From Uliginosibacterium aquaticum (lineage in GTDB: Bacteria; Pseudomonadota; Gammaproteobacteria; Burkholderiales; Rhodocyclaceae), in assembly GCF_012972705.2 (NCBI RefSeq), contig NZ_JABCSC020000001.1, forward strand, positions 434,001-498,000: 64,000 bases of DNA. Direction: 5' to 3'. Under the pieces are notes generated by a model. That model did not search any database. It saw only the letters and a program-made list of their open reading frames with translations, and was not told where the DNA came from. Within the stretch, counting starts at the first letter, position 1; each line of letters begins with the position of its first letter. The position numbers and the translations under genes are program-made. This document shows positions 1-7,725 of this stretch, one piece after another.

Positions 1-16
1 GGCCGAGTGCCAAGCT

Positions 17-1390
17 TCAGAAGGGCAGTTCGATGCCCGGCCAGGCGCTGCCGATCTTGCTGCGGAACTCGTTCTGGATGCGTTCCAGCGCGGCGGCATC
101 ATCGGCCTCGAAACGCAGGACTACCACAGGAGTGGTGTTCGAAGAGCGGGCCAGACCGAAGCCATCGGCAAACTCGATGCGCAGACCGTCGATGGTGATG
201 CGCTCGACTTCGCCCTCAAACTTCACCGTCTTGAGCTTTTCGACCAGCGCCACCGGCTCGCCTTCGCTCATCTTGATGTTCAGCTCTGGCGTGCATACTG
301 CGTCCGGCAGCGCCTTCAGAATGGCGTTGGCATCCGGGCTGCGCGACAGGATCTCGAGCAGGCGCACGCCGGTGTAGAGACCGTCATCGAAGCCGTACCA
401 GCGCTCCTTGAAGAACATGTGGCCACTCATCTCGCCGGCCAGCGGGGCGCCGGTTTCGCGGAGTTTGGTTTTCACCAGCGCGTGGCCGGTATTCCACATC
501 ACCGGTTCGCCGCCATGCTTGCGGATCCACGGGGCGAGGTTGCGGGTGCACTTCACGTCGTAAATGATCTGGCCGCCGGGCACGCGCGAAAGCACGTCGG
601 CGGCGAAGAGCATGATCTGGCGATCCGGATAGATGATCTCGCCATCCTTGGTGACCACGCCCAAGCGGTCGCCGTCGCCGTCGAAGGCCAGGCCGATTTC
701 AGCGTCGCCTGCCTTCAGCGCGGCGATCACGTCTTCGAGGTTTTCCGGCTTGGAAGGGTCCGGATGGTGGTTCGGGAAATTGCCGTCCACTTCGCTGAAC
801 AATTCGGTCAGCTCGCAACCCAGACGCTTGAACAGTTCCGGTGCGGTGTTGCCGGCCACGCCGTTGCCGGAGTCGAGCACGATCTTCATCGGGCGAGCCA
901 GCTTCACATCGCTCAGGATGCGTTCGATATAGGCCGGGCGCACGTCGGTGTGCGAAACGCTGCCGGTACCCTGAGCGAAATCGCCTTCCACAATGCGGCG
1001 GCGCAGATCCTGGATCATTGCGCCGTACAGCGTCTGGCCGCCCAGCACCATCTTGAGACCGTTGTAATCCGGCGGATTGTGGCTGCCGGTGATCGAGACA
1101 CAGCTGTTTGCGCCCAGGTGATAGGCCGCGAAGTAGGTGATCGGGGTGGCGACGCAGCCAATGTCGATCACGTCGATGCCTGTGCTGGTGATGCCTTCGG
1201 CCAGGGCCGCCGCGAAGTCCGGGCCGGAGAGGCGGCCATCGCGGCCGATGACGATGGTTTTCTGGCCGCGCACCAGGGCTTCCGTGCCCAGTGCCTGGCC
1301 GATGCCGCGCACGGTTTCAACGGTGAGGGATTTGCCGACGATGCCACGGATGTCGTAGGCCTTGAAGATCTCGGGTGCCGGAGAAAACAT
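17..1390 (-). CDS. Phosphomannomutase/phosphoglucomutase
   Basis: This 457-residue protein belongs to the alpha-D-phosphohexomutase family, which interconverts hexose 1- and 6-phosphates through a phosphoserine for nucleotide-sugar, LPS and exopolysaccharide synthesis. The active-site serine is S103 in TGSHNPPDYNG. The metal loop DGDGDRLGVV follows near residue 240 and the sugar loop GEMSGHMFF near residue 320. Length and motif order match the AlgC-type bifunctional enzymes. The ATG at 1390 is chosen because an AGGAG lies nine bases upstream; a longer frame would need a TTG at 1417. It appears monocistronic and divergent from ohrR. Whether mannose or glucose phosphate is preferred cannot be read from sequence. 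Confidence 0.93.
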   Translation of the reverse strand: MFSPAPEIFKAYDIRGIVGKSLTVETVRGIGQALGTEALVRGQKTIVIGRDGRLSGPDFAAALAEGITSTGIDVIDIGCVATPITYFAAYHLGANSCVSITGSHNPPDYNGLKMVLGGQTLYGAMIQDLRRRIVEGDFAQGTGSVSHTDVRPAYIERILSDVKLARPMKIVLDSGNGVAGNTAPELFKRLGCELTELFSEVDGNFPNHHPDPSKPENLEDVIAALKAGDAEIGLAFDGDGDRLGVVTKDGEIIYPDRQIMLFAADVLSRVPGGQIIYDVKCTRNLAPWIRKHGGEPVMWNTGHALVKTKLRETGAPLAGEMSGHMFFKERWYGFDDGLYTGVRLLEILSRSPDANAILKALPDAVCTPELNIKMSEGEPVALVEKLKTVKFEGEVERITIDGLRIEFADGFGLARSSNTTPVVVLRFEADDAAALERIQNEFRSKIGSAWPGIELPF

Positions 1391-1531
1391 GCGGATGCGC
1401 TCCTGATGGTTTGCCAAAGGCGGCGATTATACGGTGCCTCTGATGACAGGCCGTTAGTCCATAGCACGCTGCGTGCCAAGCAGGACACGGACTGAGGGGG
1501 CCAGCCCATCCAGTCCGTGTAATTTGGTGCT

Positions 1532-1546
1532 TGCAATTAAATTGTG
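1532..1546. promoter_or_regulatory. Putative OhrR operator upstream of ohrR
   Basis: The sequence TGCAA-TTAAA-TTGTG is an imperfect palindrome 20 bases before the ohrR start codon. It is followed by a 12-mer, attgtgtgcaat (1541-1552), whose exact reverse complement occurs upstream of ohr at 2103-2114. AT-rich palindromes of this kind are usual OhrR sites. Autoregulation is inferred. Confidence 0.7.
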
Positions 1547-1566
1547 TGCAATGTAATGTTCGAGCC

Positions 1567-2049
1567 ATGAACTCCCGCGCTGCCTCTCCTGCCGATCAGC
1601 TCGACCCCGCCGCCTTGCTCAAGCTGGACAACCAGCTGTGCTTCGCGCTGTATTCCACTTCGCTGGCCATGACCAAGGTGTACAAACCCTTGCTGGCCAG
1701 GCTGGGCCTGACCTACCCACAGTATCTGGTGATGCTGGTGTTGTGGGAGCAGGATGGGCTGACCGTGTCGGCGCTCGGCGAGCGTCTGTTCCTCGATTCC
1801 GGCACCCTAACGCCGCTGCTCAAACGCCTCGAAGCGCAGGGCATGTTGCTGCGGGCGCGCAGCGCGGAAGACGAGCGCCAGGTGATCGTGAGCCTCAGCG
1901 AGACTGGCCGGGCCTTGCGCGAGGAGGCGCTGGCGGTGCCGCAGGCAGTGCTGTGCGCCACGGCCTGCACGATTCCCGAGCTGCAGACCATGACCGCGGA
2001 GCTGCAACTGCTGCGCCGCAAGCTGGGCGAAGCCTTGCTCAAAACCTGA
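1567..2049 (+). CDS. ohrR: MarR-family organic peroxide sensor OhrR
   Basis: This 160-residue MarR-type winged-helix repressor should sense organic hydroperoxides and derepress ohr. The N-terminal reactive cysteine is C25 in NQLCFALYS, the position used by OhrR proteins. C130 and C134 near the C terminus could form the intersubunit disulfide of the 2-Cys subclass. The wing motif DERQ is present (residues 102-105). The ATG at 1567 starts the conserved domain with the normal spacing; an upstream in-frame start would overlap the operator. It lies 98 bases upstream of ohr on the same strand, the usual ohrR-ohr pairing, and both genes carry the same putative operator. Confidence 0.93.
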   Translation: MNSRAASPADQLDPAALLKLDNQLCFALYSTSLAMTKVYKPLLARLGLTYPQYLVMLVLWEQDGLTVSALGERLFLDSGTLTPLLKRLEAQGMLLRARSAEDERQVIVSLSETGRALREEALAVPQAVLCATACTIPELQTMTAELQLLRRKLGEALLKT

Positions 2050-2093
2050 ATTCTCCGGAATTGAAGGTCGGTTGTTTTGGCCCGGCCTTCAGG

Positions 2094-2114
2094 TGCAAAT
2101 TAATTGCACACAAT
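2094..2114. promoter_or_regulatory. Putative OhrR operator upstream of ohr
   Basis: TGCAA-ATTAA-TTGCA (2094-2108) is a perfect 5+5 palindrome. It overlaps attgcacacaat (2103-2114), the reverse complement of the 12-mer upstream of ohrR. A TTTAAT that could serve as a -10 element follows directly, so repressor binding would block initiation of ohr. Confidence 0.75.
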
Positions 2115-2147
2115 TTAATAGCCAAAAATATGAAATGGAGTCCCAGC

Positions 2148-2573
2148 ATGAAACTCGAACAAGTCGCCTACCGTGCCCAAGCCACCGCCACCGGCGGCCG
2201 TGATGGTCGTGCCGTGTCCTCGGACAACAGCTTCGATCTGAAGCTCACCACGCCGAAGGAACTGGGCGGCGCGGGCGGCGCCGGCACCAATCCGGAGCAG
2301 CTCTTCGCCGCCGGCTATTCGGCCTGCTTCATCGGCGCAATGAAGTTCGTCGCCCATCGCGATGGCATCAAGCTGCCGGCCGACCTCGCCATCACCGGCG
2401 AAGTGGGCATCGGCCCGATCCCGAACGGTTTTGGCATCGAAGTGGAACTGAAGATTTCCCTGCCGGGGCTGGACGAAGCCACTGCGCACACCCTGATCGA
2501 GCGCGCCCATGTGGTGTGCCCGTACTCGAACGCCACGCGCGGCAACGTCGAAGTCACCCTGACGCTGGTCTGA
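2148..2573 (+). CDS. ohr: Organic hydroperoxide resistance protein Ohr
   Basis: Ohr is a cytosolic dithiol peroxidase of the OsmC/Ohr superfamily that reduces organic hydroperoxides to alcohols. This 141-residue protein has the usual length and both catalytic cysteine motifs: [14 protein letters not shown] in the middle (peroxidatic Cys) and [11 protein letters not shown] near the C terminus (resolving Cys). The start has a GGAG seven bases upstream. It is transcribed from its own promoter region, which carries the shared OhrR operator, and is followed by a hairpin terminator. Confidence 0.96.
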   Translation: MKLEQVAYRAQATATGGRDGRAVSSDNSFDLKLTTPKELGGAGGAGTNPEQLFAAGYSACFIGAMKFVAHRDGIKLPADLAITGEVGIGPIPNGFGIEVELKISLPGLDEATAHTLIERAHVVCPYSNATRGNVEVTLTLV

Positions 2574-2582
2574 TGTTTGAAG

Positions 2583-2614
2583 CCCTCCCGGCGGGTGTCG
2601 GGAGGGTGGTTTTG
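2583..2614 (+). terminator. Rho-independent terminator after ohr
   Basis: An eight-base stem, CCCTCCCG (2583-2590) with CGGGAGGG (2599-2606), is followed by TGGTTTTG ten bases after the ohr stop. Confidence 0.75.
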
Positions 2615-2779
2615 CGCAGGTGCCATGTCGCTTGTGTTTTTTTCCTTCTTCCCCTGAATTCTTGCTGATCCTTCCTCATCGGTCTGTTGCCACATGCCAT
2701 CGTGATAGCGTGAAAGCGGTAACAGGCGCCGGGGGTATGAGCGCTTGTCCACACAGACAAGAAATACTCGGGAGGAAAC

Positions 2780-5353
2780 ATGAAGACTTCAATGCGCCAG
2801 CCTTTGCTGGCAGCAATCCTTGCGGCTGCAGGCATGCTGGCTGCTTGTGGTGGAGGAAGCTCTGGCAGTGCTGGCAGCGCGCCTGCCACATCGGCGGCGA
2901 GCAGTGCAGTGCTCAGCAGTAGTGCGAGCAGCAGTGAGCCCTCTGACAGTGCTGTCAGCAGCAGCGCAGCGGCCCAGTCCAGCACCGCCAGCGCCACTTC
3001 AGGCTGCAGCAGCAGCGTATGGTTCTGCGATGATTTCCAGAGCGGCACGGCCGATAACTGGGAACTTGCGCCAGCGGGCACCGGATCGGCCTTTGCGGTG
3101 GTGGATGAACCCGGCGTGACAGGCAACAAGGTGCTGCAATACACCGCCGGCAAGGCGGGGGGCGTGATCGCGCTGCTCAAGGATTCGGTCTGGGCGACGA
3201 TTCCGAACAAGAGCGACTACTACGTCGAAGCCCGCATCAAGCCCCAGAACAACAGCACGACTGCCAACAAGCAGCTGTTCCTGATCGGGCGCTATCAGGA
3301 TGCCAGCAACTGGATGCTTGGCGGTCTCAACGTGCAGAGCACCTCGGCCGCCACCCAGGTGAATGCCGGCTACAACAAGGCCGGCATCATCACTCGCCCG
3401 GTGGCGGTCAACAAGCCCATGGTGCTGGGCACCCAGGGCAGTACCGATGGAGAGTGGTACACCGTGCGTTTCGAAATGGTGGGCGCTGAGCACACCGTGT
3501 ATTTCGAAGGCGAGAAAATCAATGCCACGCCGATTACCGACAGCAGCTTCGCAGCGGGCAAGATCGGCCTGTTCACCAACAATCGTTCCTTCCTGATCGA
3601 TGACATCAAGGTTGGCGACCCCTCCATCAAGCCGGTGCAACTCACCCTAAGCCCCTCGGCAACGAGCTATGTCGCAGAGGTGGGCGATGCTCCCTATGCG
3701 GTGACGGTAACGGCCCGTACTGCTGCGGCCACTGAAGACAGTTTTACGGTCGTTTCCAGCAAGCCGGAAGTGGCGCAGGTCAGCGTGAACGGCAGTGCGG
3801 TCAGCATCACGCCGAAATCAGCCGGTACCGCCGTCATCACCTTTACCAGCGGATCGAAACCGGATCTGGTGCGCAGAATCACCGCCACCATCAACCCCGC
3901 ATTCGTTCAGCCGGTAACGACTTACGGCAATCTGTCGGCACTGACCGTACCGGCCGCTGGCAGCGCGGCGGCTTACACCGATGAATTGCTGAGCCTGAGC
4001 TTTGATGCCGCCCCCACCCTGACCCAGAACGGCTCTATCCGGATCTTCAAGAACAGTGACGACAGTCTGGTGGATGTCATCAAGCTGGCCGATGAGAGCG
4101 ATGCCGTTGGCCCGGCGGCAGACGGCTACTACCGAGGCGTGAAGATGCCGCTGGCGTGGGTGAGTGGCAGCAAGCTCTTCATGCGTCCGCACCAGGGCAA
4201 GTTGCAGTACGGTAGCCAGTACTACGTGGCGATCGCCGAGGGCGTGGTGACGGGTGCGAGCATTGCCGGCAGCAGTTTCAAGGGGCTCGGCAAGAGTGCG
4301 AACTGGAGCTTCAGCACCCGCACCGCACCGCTCACCACCCTCACCGATCTGGTGGTGGATGACGACGGCAGCACAGCAGACTTCCGCAGCATTCAGGGGG
4401 CCATCAACTATGTGATGAAGAACGTGGCCAAGGACACGGCAGCGAGCATCACGGTGAAAAATGGCAGCTATCCGGAAGTGCTGTTTCTGCGTAACAAGAA
4501 CAAGCTCACGATCAAGGGCGAGAGCCGTAGTGGCGTGGTGCTCAGCTTCGACAATAACGATGGCCTCAACCCCGGCTCTGGTGCGAGTGTTGCGACCGCC
4601 GCGCGTTCCGGCGGCGGACGGGCAGTGTTTCTCGTGGAAGCATCCGACGAGCTGACTCTGGACAACTTCACGCTGCGTAATCCCCGCCTGCGTACCGGTG
4701 CGGGTGACCAGGCCGAGGTGATCTACTTCAATTCACCCACCGGGCGCCTGATCGCGAAGAACGCCGACTTCTACAGTGAGCAGGACACGCTTCAACTCAA
4801 CGGCTATGTCTGGTTCTACAACGCGCTGGTGGCCGGCAATGTGGATTACATCTGGGGCAGTGCCAAAGCTGCACTCTTCGAGAACTGCGAGATCCGCACT
4901 GTGGGCGATAGCAAGACGCCGACCGTTGCCACCGGCGGTTACATTCTCCAGACCCGCGTCGCTGCCGCTACCGACAAGGGCTTCGTGTTTCTCAACAGCA
5001 GTCTGACCAGTGCTAACGGCCCGGCGGGGAACGCGGTGGCCAGCGGTAGTTCAGCCGCAACCTATCTCGCCCGCAGTGCCGGTAACGGCAGCTTCGACAA
5101 CGTGGTCTTCGTTAACAGCAAGATCGGCGAACACATTGCGGCAACTGGCTGGTTGACCAGCACGAGTCCCACCCCGAATCCGGCGACTGCCACGAGCGGC
5201 TGGCGCGAGTACGGCAGCACGCGGCTGGATGGTTCGGCGCTGGATACCAGTGGGCGGGCTTCTGTGGCTCGGACGCTGAGTTCAGGCGAGGTGGCGCCCT
5301 ATGCTTCGCGCGCCGCCGTGTTTTCGGCGATCAGCTGGGATCCGACGCCTTGA
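2780..5353 (+). CDS. Multidomain secreted lipoprotein with C-terminal pectinesterase
   Basis: This 857-residue protein begins with a lipoprotein signal (lipobox LAAC, C23) and a serine/alanine-rich linker to about residue 75. Residues 78-275 look like a concanavalin-like beta-sandwich, about 285-370 like a bacterial Ig-like (Big2) domain and 375-510 like a further beta-rich Ig-like segment. Residues from about 515 to the end are a family CE8 pectin methylesterase: YSEQDTLQL carries a conserved Gln/Asp pair, and GNVDYIWGSAK carries the nucleophilic Asp. It should demethylate pectin at the cell surface. A strong GGAGG lies six bases upstream of the ATG. No pectate lyase or polygalacturonase gene is nearby. 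The middle domains are assigned by appearance only. Confidence 0.88.
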   Translation: MKTSMRQPLLAAILAAAGMLAACGGGSSGSAGSAPATSAASSAVLSSSASSSEPSDSAVSSSAAAQSSTASATSGCSSSVWFCDDFQSGTADNWELAPAGTGSAFAVVDEPGVTGNKVLQYTAGKAGGVIALLKDSVWATIPNKSDYYVEARIKPQNNSTTANKQLFLIGRYQDASNWMLGGLNVQSTSAATQVNAGYNKAGIITRPVAVNKPMVLGTQGSTDGEWYTVRFEMVGAEHTVYFEGEKINATPITDSSFAAGKIGLFTNNRSFLIDDIKVGDPSIKPVQLTLSPSATSYVAEVGDAPYAVTVTARTAAATEDSFTVVSSKPEVAQVSVNGSAVSITPKSAGTAVITFTSGSKPDLVRRITATINPAFVQPVTTYGNLSALTVPAAGSAAAYTDELLSLSFDAAPTLTQNGSIRIFKNSDDSLVDVIKLADESDAVGPAADGYYRGVKMPLAWVSGSKLFMRPHQGKLQYGSQYYVAIAEGVVTGASIAGSSFKGLGKSANWSFSTRTAPLTTLTDLVVDDDGSTADFRSIQGAINYVMKNVAKDTAASITVKNGSYPEVLFLRNKNKLTIKGESRSGVVLSFDNNDGLNPGSGASVATAARSGGGRAVFLVEASDELTLDNFTLRNPRLRTGAGDQAEVIYFNSPTGRLIAKNADFYSEQDTLQLNGYVWFYNALVAGNVDYIWGSAKAALFENCEIRTVGDSKTPTVATGGYILQTRVAAATDKGFVFLNSSLTSANGPAGNAVASGSSAATYLARSAGNGSFDNVVFVNSKIGEHIAATGWLTSTSPTPNPATATSGWREYGSTRLDGSALDTSGRASVARTLSSGEVAPYASRAAVFSAISWDPTP

Positions 5354-5360
5354 TCGGTTG

Positions 5361-5394
5361 CGCCGCAGGGCCGCATTCAAGCGGCTCTGCGGCG
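5361..5394. terminator. Bidirectional terminator between pectinesterase and cynS
   Basis: A 14-base stem, CGCCGCAGGGCCGC with GCGGCTCTGCGGCG, contains one G-T pair and a six-base loop (5375-5380). It separates two convergent genes. The T-tract is short, so the hairpin is clearer than the terminator function. Confidence 0.6.
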
Positions 5395-5413
5395 CTTTCG
5401 CGGGTGCCTGATG

Positions 5414-5857
5414 TCAGTAGGTCTTGTAAGGCAGGAACTTGCCGCTCATGGTGATGCTCACCCGGTCGCCCATCGGGTTGGGTTCGCGCTGCAGGTCCAT
5501 CTTGAAATCGATGGCGCTCATGATGCCGTCGCCGAACTCTTCATGGATCAGTTCCTTGAAGGTGGTGCCGTACACGCTGATCAGCTCGTAGAAGCGGTAG
5601 ATCAGCGGGTCGGTGGGCACGGCGGTGGGCAGCGAGCCCTTGTAGGGCACGACCTGCAGCAGATTCACCGCTTCTTCCGGCAATTCGAACAGCGCGCCGA
5701 CCTTGGCGGCCTGTTCGGCGGTGAGCGTCATCTGGCCCAGCAGCGCGGCGGTGGTCCATTCTTTGGACTGGCCGACCACTTCGGCGATCTGGCTCCACTT
5801 GAGCTTCTTGGCGATCTTCTTCTCGATGATCATTTCGGTCACGTCGTAACGCTTCAT
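5414..5857 (-). CDS. cynS: Cyanate hydratase (cyanase)
   Basis: Cyanase converts cyanate and bicarbonate to ammonia and CO2, for detoxification and nitrogen supply. The 147-residue protein has an N-terminal helical domain and the conserved C-terminal active-site domain. The catalytic triad is R88 (DPLIYRFYE), E91 and S114 (GIMSAIDF), exactly eight residues earlier than R96/E99/S122 of the E. coli enzyme. It is the last gene of a five-gene minus-strand operon, 11 bases after the ATPase gene. This placement makes cyanate the likeliest substrate of the adjacent ABC importer. Confidence 0.97.
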   Translation of the reverse strand: MKRYDVTEMIIEKKIAKKLKWSQIAEVVGQSKEWTTAALLGQMTLTAEQAAKVGALFELPEEAVNLLQVVPYKGSLPTAVPTDPLIYRFYELISVYGTTFKELIHEEFGDGIMSAIDFKMDLQREPNPMGDRVSITMSGKFLPYKTY

Positions 5858-5868
5858 GGCGGGCTCCT

Positions 5869-6741
5869 TCAGGCTGCGATGGGATTGGAAGTGTCGGCGT
5901 CTTCGGCATCAAGGCCTGGACGCACGATGGGGGGATGCTTCGGGTCGTGGCCTTCCACCGCGTCGCCGGCATACAGCTTCGAGCGCTCGACGAGGAAGAC
6001 CACCAGGTGATTGCGGATGCGGTAGTACTGCGGGTCGTGGTGGATCGAGGCGCGGGTGCGGCTGCGCGGCATCGTCACCTCCACGATCTCGGCGATCTTG
6101 GCCTGCGGGCCATTGCTCATGAGCAGAATCTTGTCGGCCAGCAGAATGGCTTCATCCACATCGTGGGTGATCATGAACACGGTCTGCTGCGTGGCCTGCA
6201 CGATGCCCAGCAACTCGTCCTGAATCGTGCCACGGGTGAGCGCATCGAGCGCGCCGAAGGGCTCGTCGAGCAGCAGCATCTTCGGCTCGATGGCAAAGGC
6301 GCGGGCGATGCCGACGCGCTGCTTCATGCCGCCGGAAAGCTCGGCCGGCTTCTTGTGCAGGGCGTGGCCGAGGCCGACCATCTCCAGATACTTCGTGGCA
6401 TGTGCGGCGACCTGCTCGCGGCTCCAGTCCGGCCAGCGCGAGCGCACGCCGAACTCCACATTGGCGAGCGTGCTCATCCAGGGCATCAGCGCATGGCTCT
6501 GGAACACCACGCCGCGATCCAGCGAAGGGCCGCGCACTTCGCGACCGTCCATGAACACATGGCCGCCGCTGGCTTCATCCAGCCCGGCCAGCACATTCAG
6601 GATGGTGGTCTTGCCGCAGCCGGAGTGGCCGAGGATGCACACGAACTCGCCACGCTCGATGCCGAAATGGATGTTCTCGAACACGGCCGGGCAGCTGCTT
6701 GCGTAACGCCGGGCGAGGGCTTCAACTTTTAGGAAGGACAT
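5869..6741 (-). CDS. Cyanate/nitrate-type ABC importer ATPase
   Basis: This 290-residue ABC ATPase is of the nitrate/cyanate/taurine group (NrtD/CynD/TauB-like). Walker A is GHSGCGKTT, the signature LSGGMKQR, Walker B LLLDEPFGALD, and the H-loop lies in MITHDVDEA. The roughly 40-residue C-terminal tail after the ABC domain is longer than in minimal SsuB proteins. It is three bases downstream of the permease gene and 11 bases upstream of cynS, so all are likely on one transcript. Cyanate as substrate is inferred from cynS. Confidence 0.9.
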   Translation of the reverse strand: MSFLKVEALARRYASSCPAVFENIHFGIERGEFVCILGHSGCGKTTILNVLAGLDEASGGHVFMDGREVRGPSLDRGVVFQSHALMPWMSTLANVEFGVRSRWPDWSREQVAAHATKYLEMVGLGHALHKKPAELSGGMKQRVGIARAFAIEPKMLLLDEPFGALDALTRGTIQDELLGIVQATQQTVFMITHDVDEAILLADKILLMSNGPQAKIAEIVEVTMPRSRTRASIHHDPQYYRIRNHLVVFLVERSKLYAGDAVEGHDPKHPPIVRPGLDAEDADTSNPIAA

Positions 6742-6744
6742 GGC

Positions 6745-7593
6745 TTATTCCCTGTAGCTCACAAGCCTGGTCAGCTTCGCCAGCGCGGTGTCGAGCAGCA
6801 TGCCGACCAGGCCGATCAGCAGGATCGCGGTGAAGATGTTGGTGATCGAGAGATTGTTCCACTCGTTCCACACGAAGTAGCCGATGCCGGTGCCGCCCAC
6901 CAGCATCTCGGCGGCCACGATCACCAGCCAGGCAATGCCAATGGAGATGCGCATGCCGGTCATGATGGTCGGCGCCGCTGCCGGCAGGATCACCAGAAAG
7001 GCGGTGCGCAGGCGGCTCACTTCCAGCGTGCGCGCCACGTTGAGCCAGTCGCGCCGCACGCTGGCCACGCCGAAAGCCGTGTTGATCAGCATTGGCCAGA
7101 TCGAGCAGATGAAGATCACGAAGATCGCCGAGATGCTCGAATCCTTGATCGTGTAGAGCGCCAGCGGCATCCAGGCCAGCGGCGAGATCGGCTTGAGGAT
7201 CTGGATGAAGGGGTCCAGCGCGCGGTAGATCAGCGGCGACATGCCAATGGCAAAACCGAGCGGAATCGCCACCAGCGCGGCGAGCAGATAGCCGCCTAGC
7301 ACGCGGGCGAGCGAGAAACCGATCTGGATGCCCAGACCCTTGTCGTTGGTGCCCTTGTCGTAGAACGGATCCTTGAGGTGCGACCAGATCTTGGCGCCCA
7401 CCTCGCCGGGGCCGGGGAAGGCGCTCTTGGCGCCGGTCGCGGCCGCGCCGCCGACCAGTGCCGCATATTCAGGATCAACGATCACCGCCGCCTCCTTCGG
7501 GCGCGTGGCCAGATGCCAGGCGGCGAGCGTGAGCAGCAGGATCAGTAGTGAGAGGAGTGGCGCGAGCCAGGGTTTTTGTTTGGTCATATTCAT
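6745..7593 (-). CDS. Cyanate/nitrate-type ABC importer permease
   Basis: This inner-membrane permease of about 282 residues belongs to the NtrB/SsuC/CynB family. An N-terminal membrane helix (near LLSLLILLLTLAAW) precedes a periplasmic stretch, then the BPD_transp_1 domain with about five helices. The EAA-like cytoplasmic loop is near VARTLEVSRLRTAFLVILP. The start is uncertain: ATG at 7593 or 7587, with a TTG at 7599, and none has a strong ribosome binding site. The 130-base gap upstream holds a REP-like hairpin that may uncouple it partly from the binding-protein gene. Confidence 0.9.
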   Translation of the reverse strand: MNMTKQKPWLAPLLSLLILLLTLAAWHLATRPKEAAVIVDPEYAALVGGAAATGAKSAFPGPGEVGAKIWSHLKDPFYDKGTNDKGLGIQIGFSLARVLGGYLLAALVAIPLGFAIGMSPLIYRALDPFIQILKPISPLAWMPLALYTIKDSSISAIFVIFICSIWPMLINTAFGVASVRRDWLNVARTLEVSRLRTAFLVILPAAAPTIMTGMRISIGIAWLVIVAAEMLVGGTGIGYFVWNEWNNLSITNIFTAILLIGLVGMLLDTALAKLTRLVSYRE

Positions 7594-7610
7594 CAGCAAA
7601 AACGAATCAG

Positions 7611-7702
7611 GCCGTCATCCCGGCGAAGGCCGAGATCCAGTCGTGGGCATGTGAAAGTCGCTGGACTCCGGCGAGTTTTGAAACACTCGCCGGAATGACG
7701 AT
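7611..7702. repeat. REP-like palindromic element in the cyn operon
   Basis: A segment beginning gtcatcccggcgaaggccg and ending cgccggaatgacg contains a perfect 10-base hairpin, tccggcgagt (7667-7676) with actcgccgga (7685-7694). It resembles the common proteobacterial 'gtcattccggcgaaggccggaatccag' repeats. A shorter relative is at 35324-35351. Confidence 0.7.
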
Positions 7703-7725
7703 CTATGTGGTGCATTCCTTTGTGA

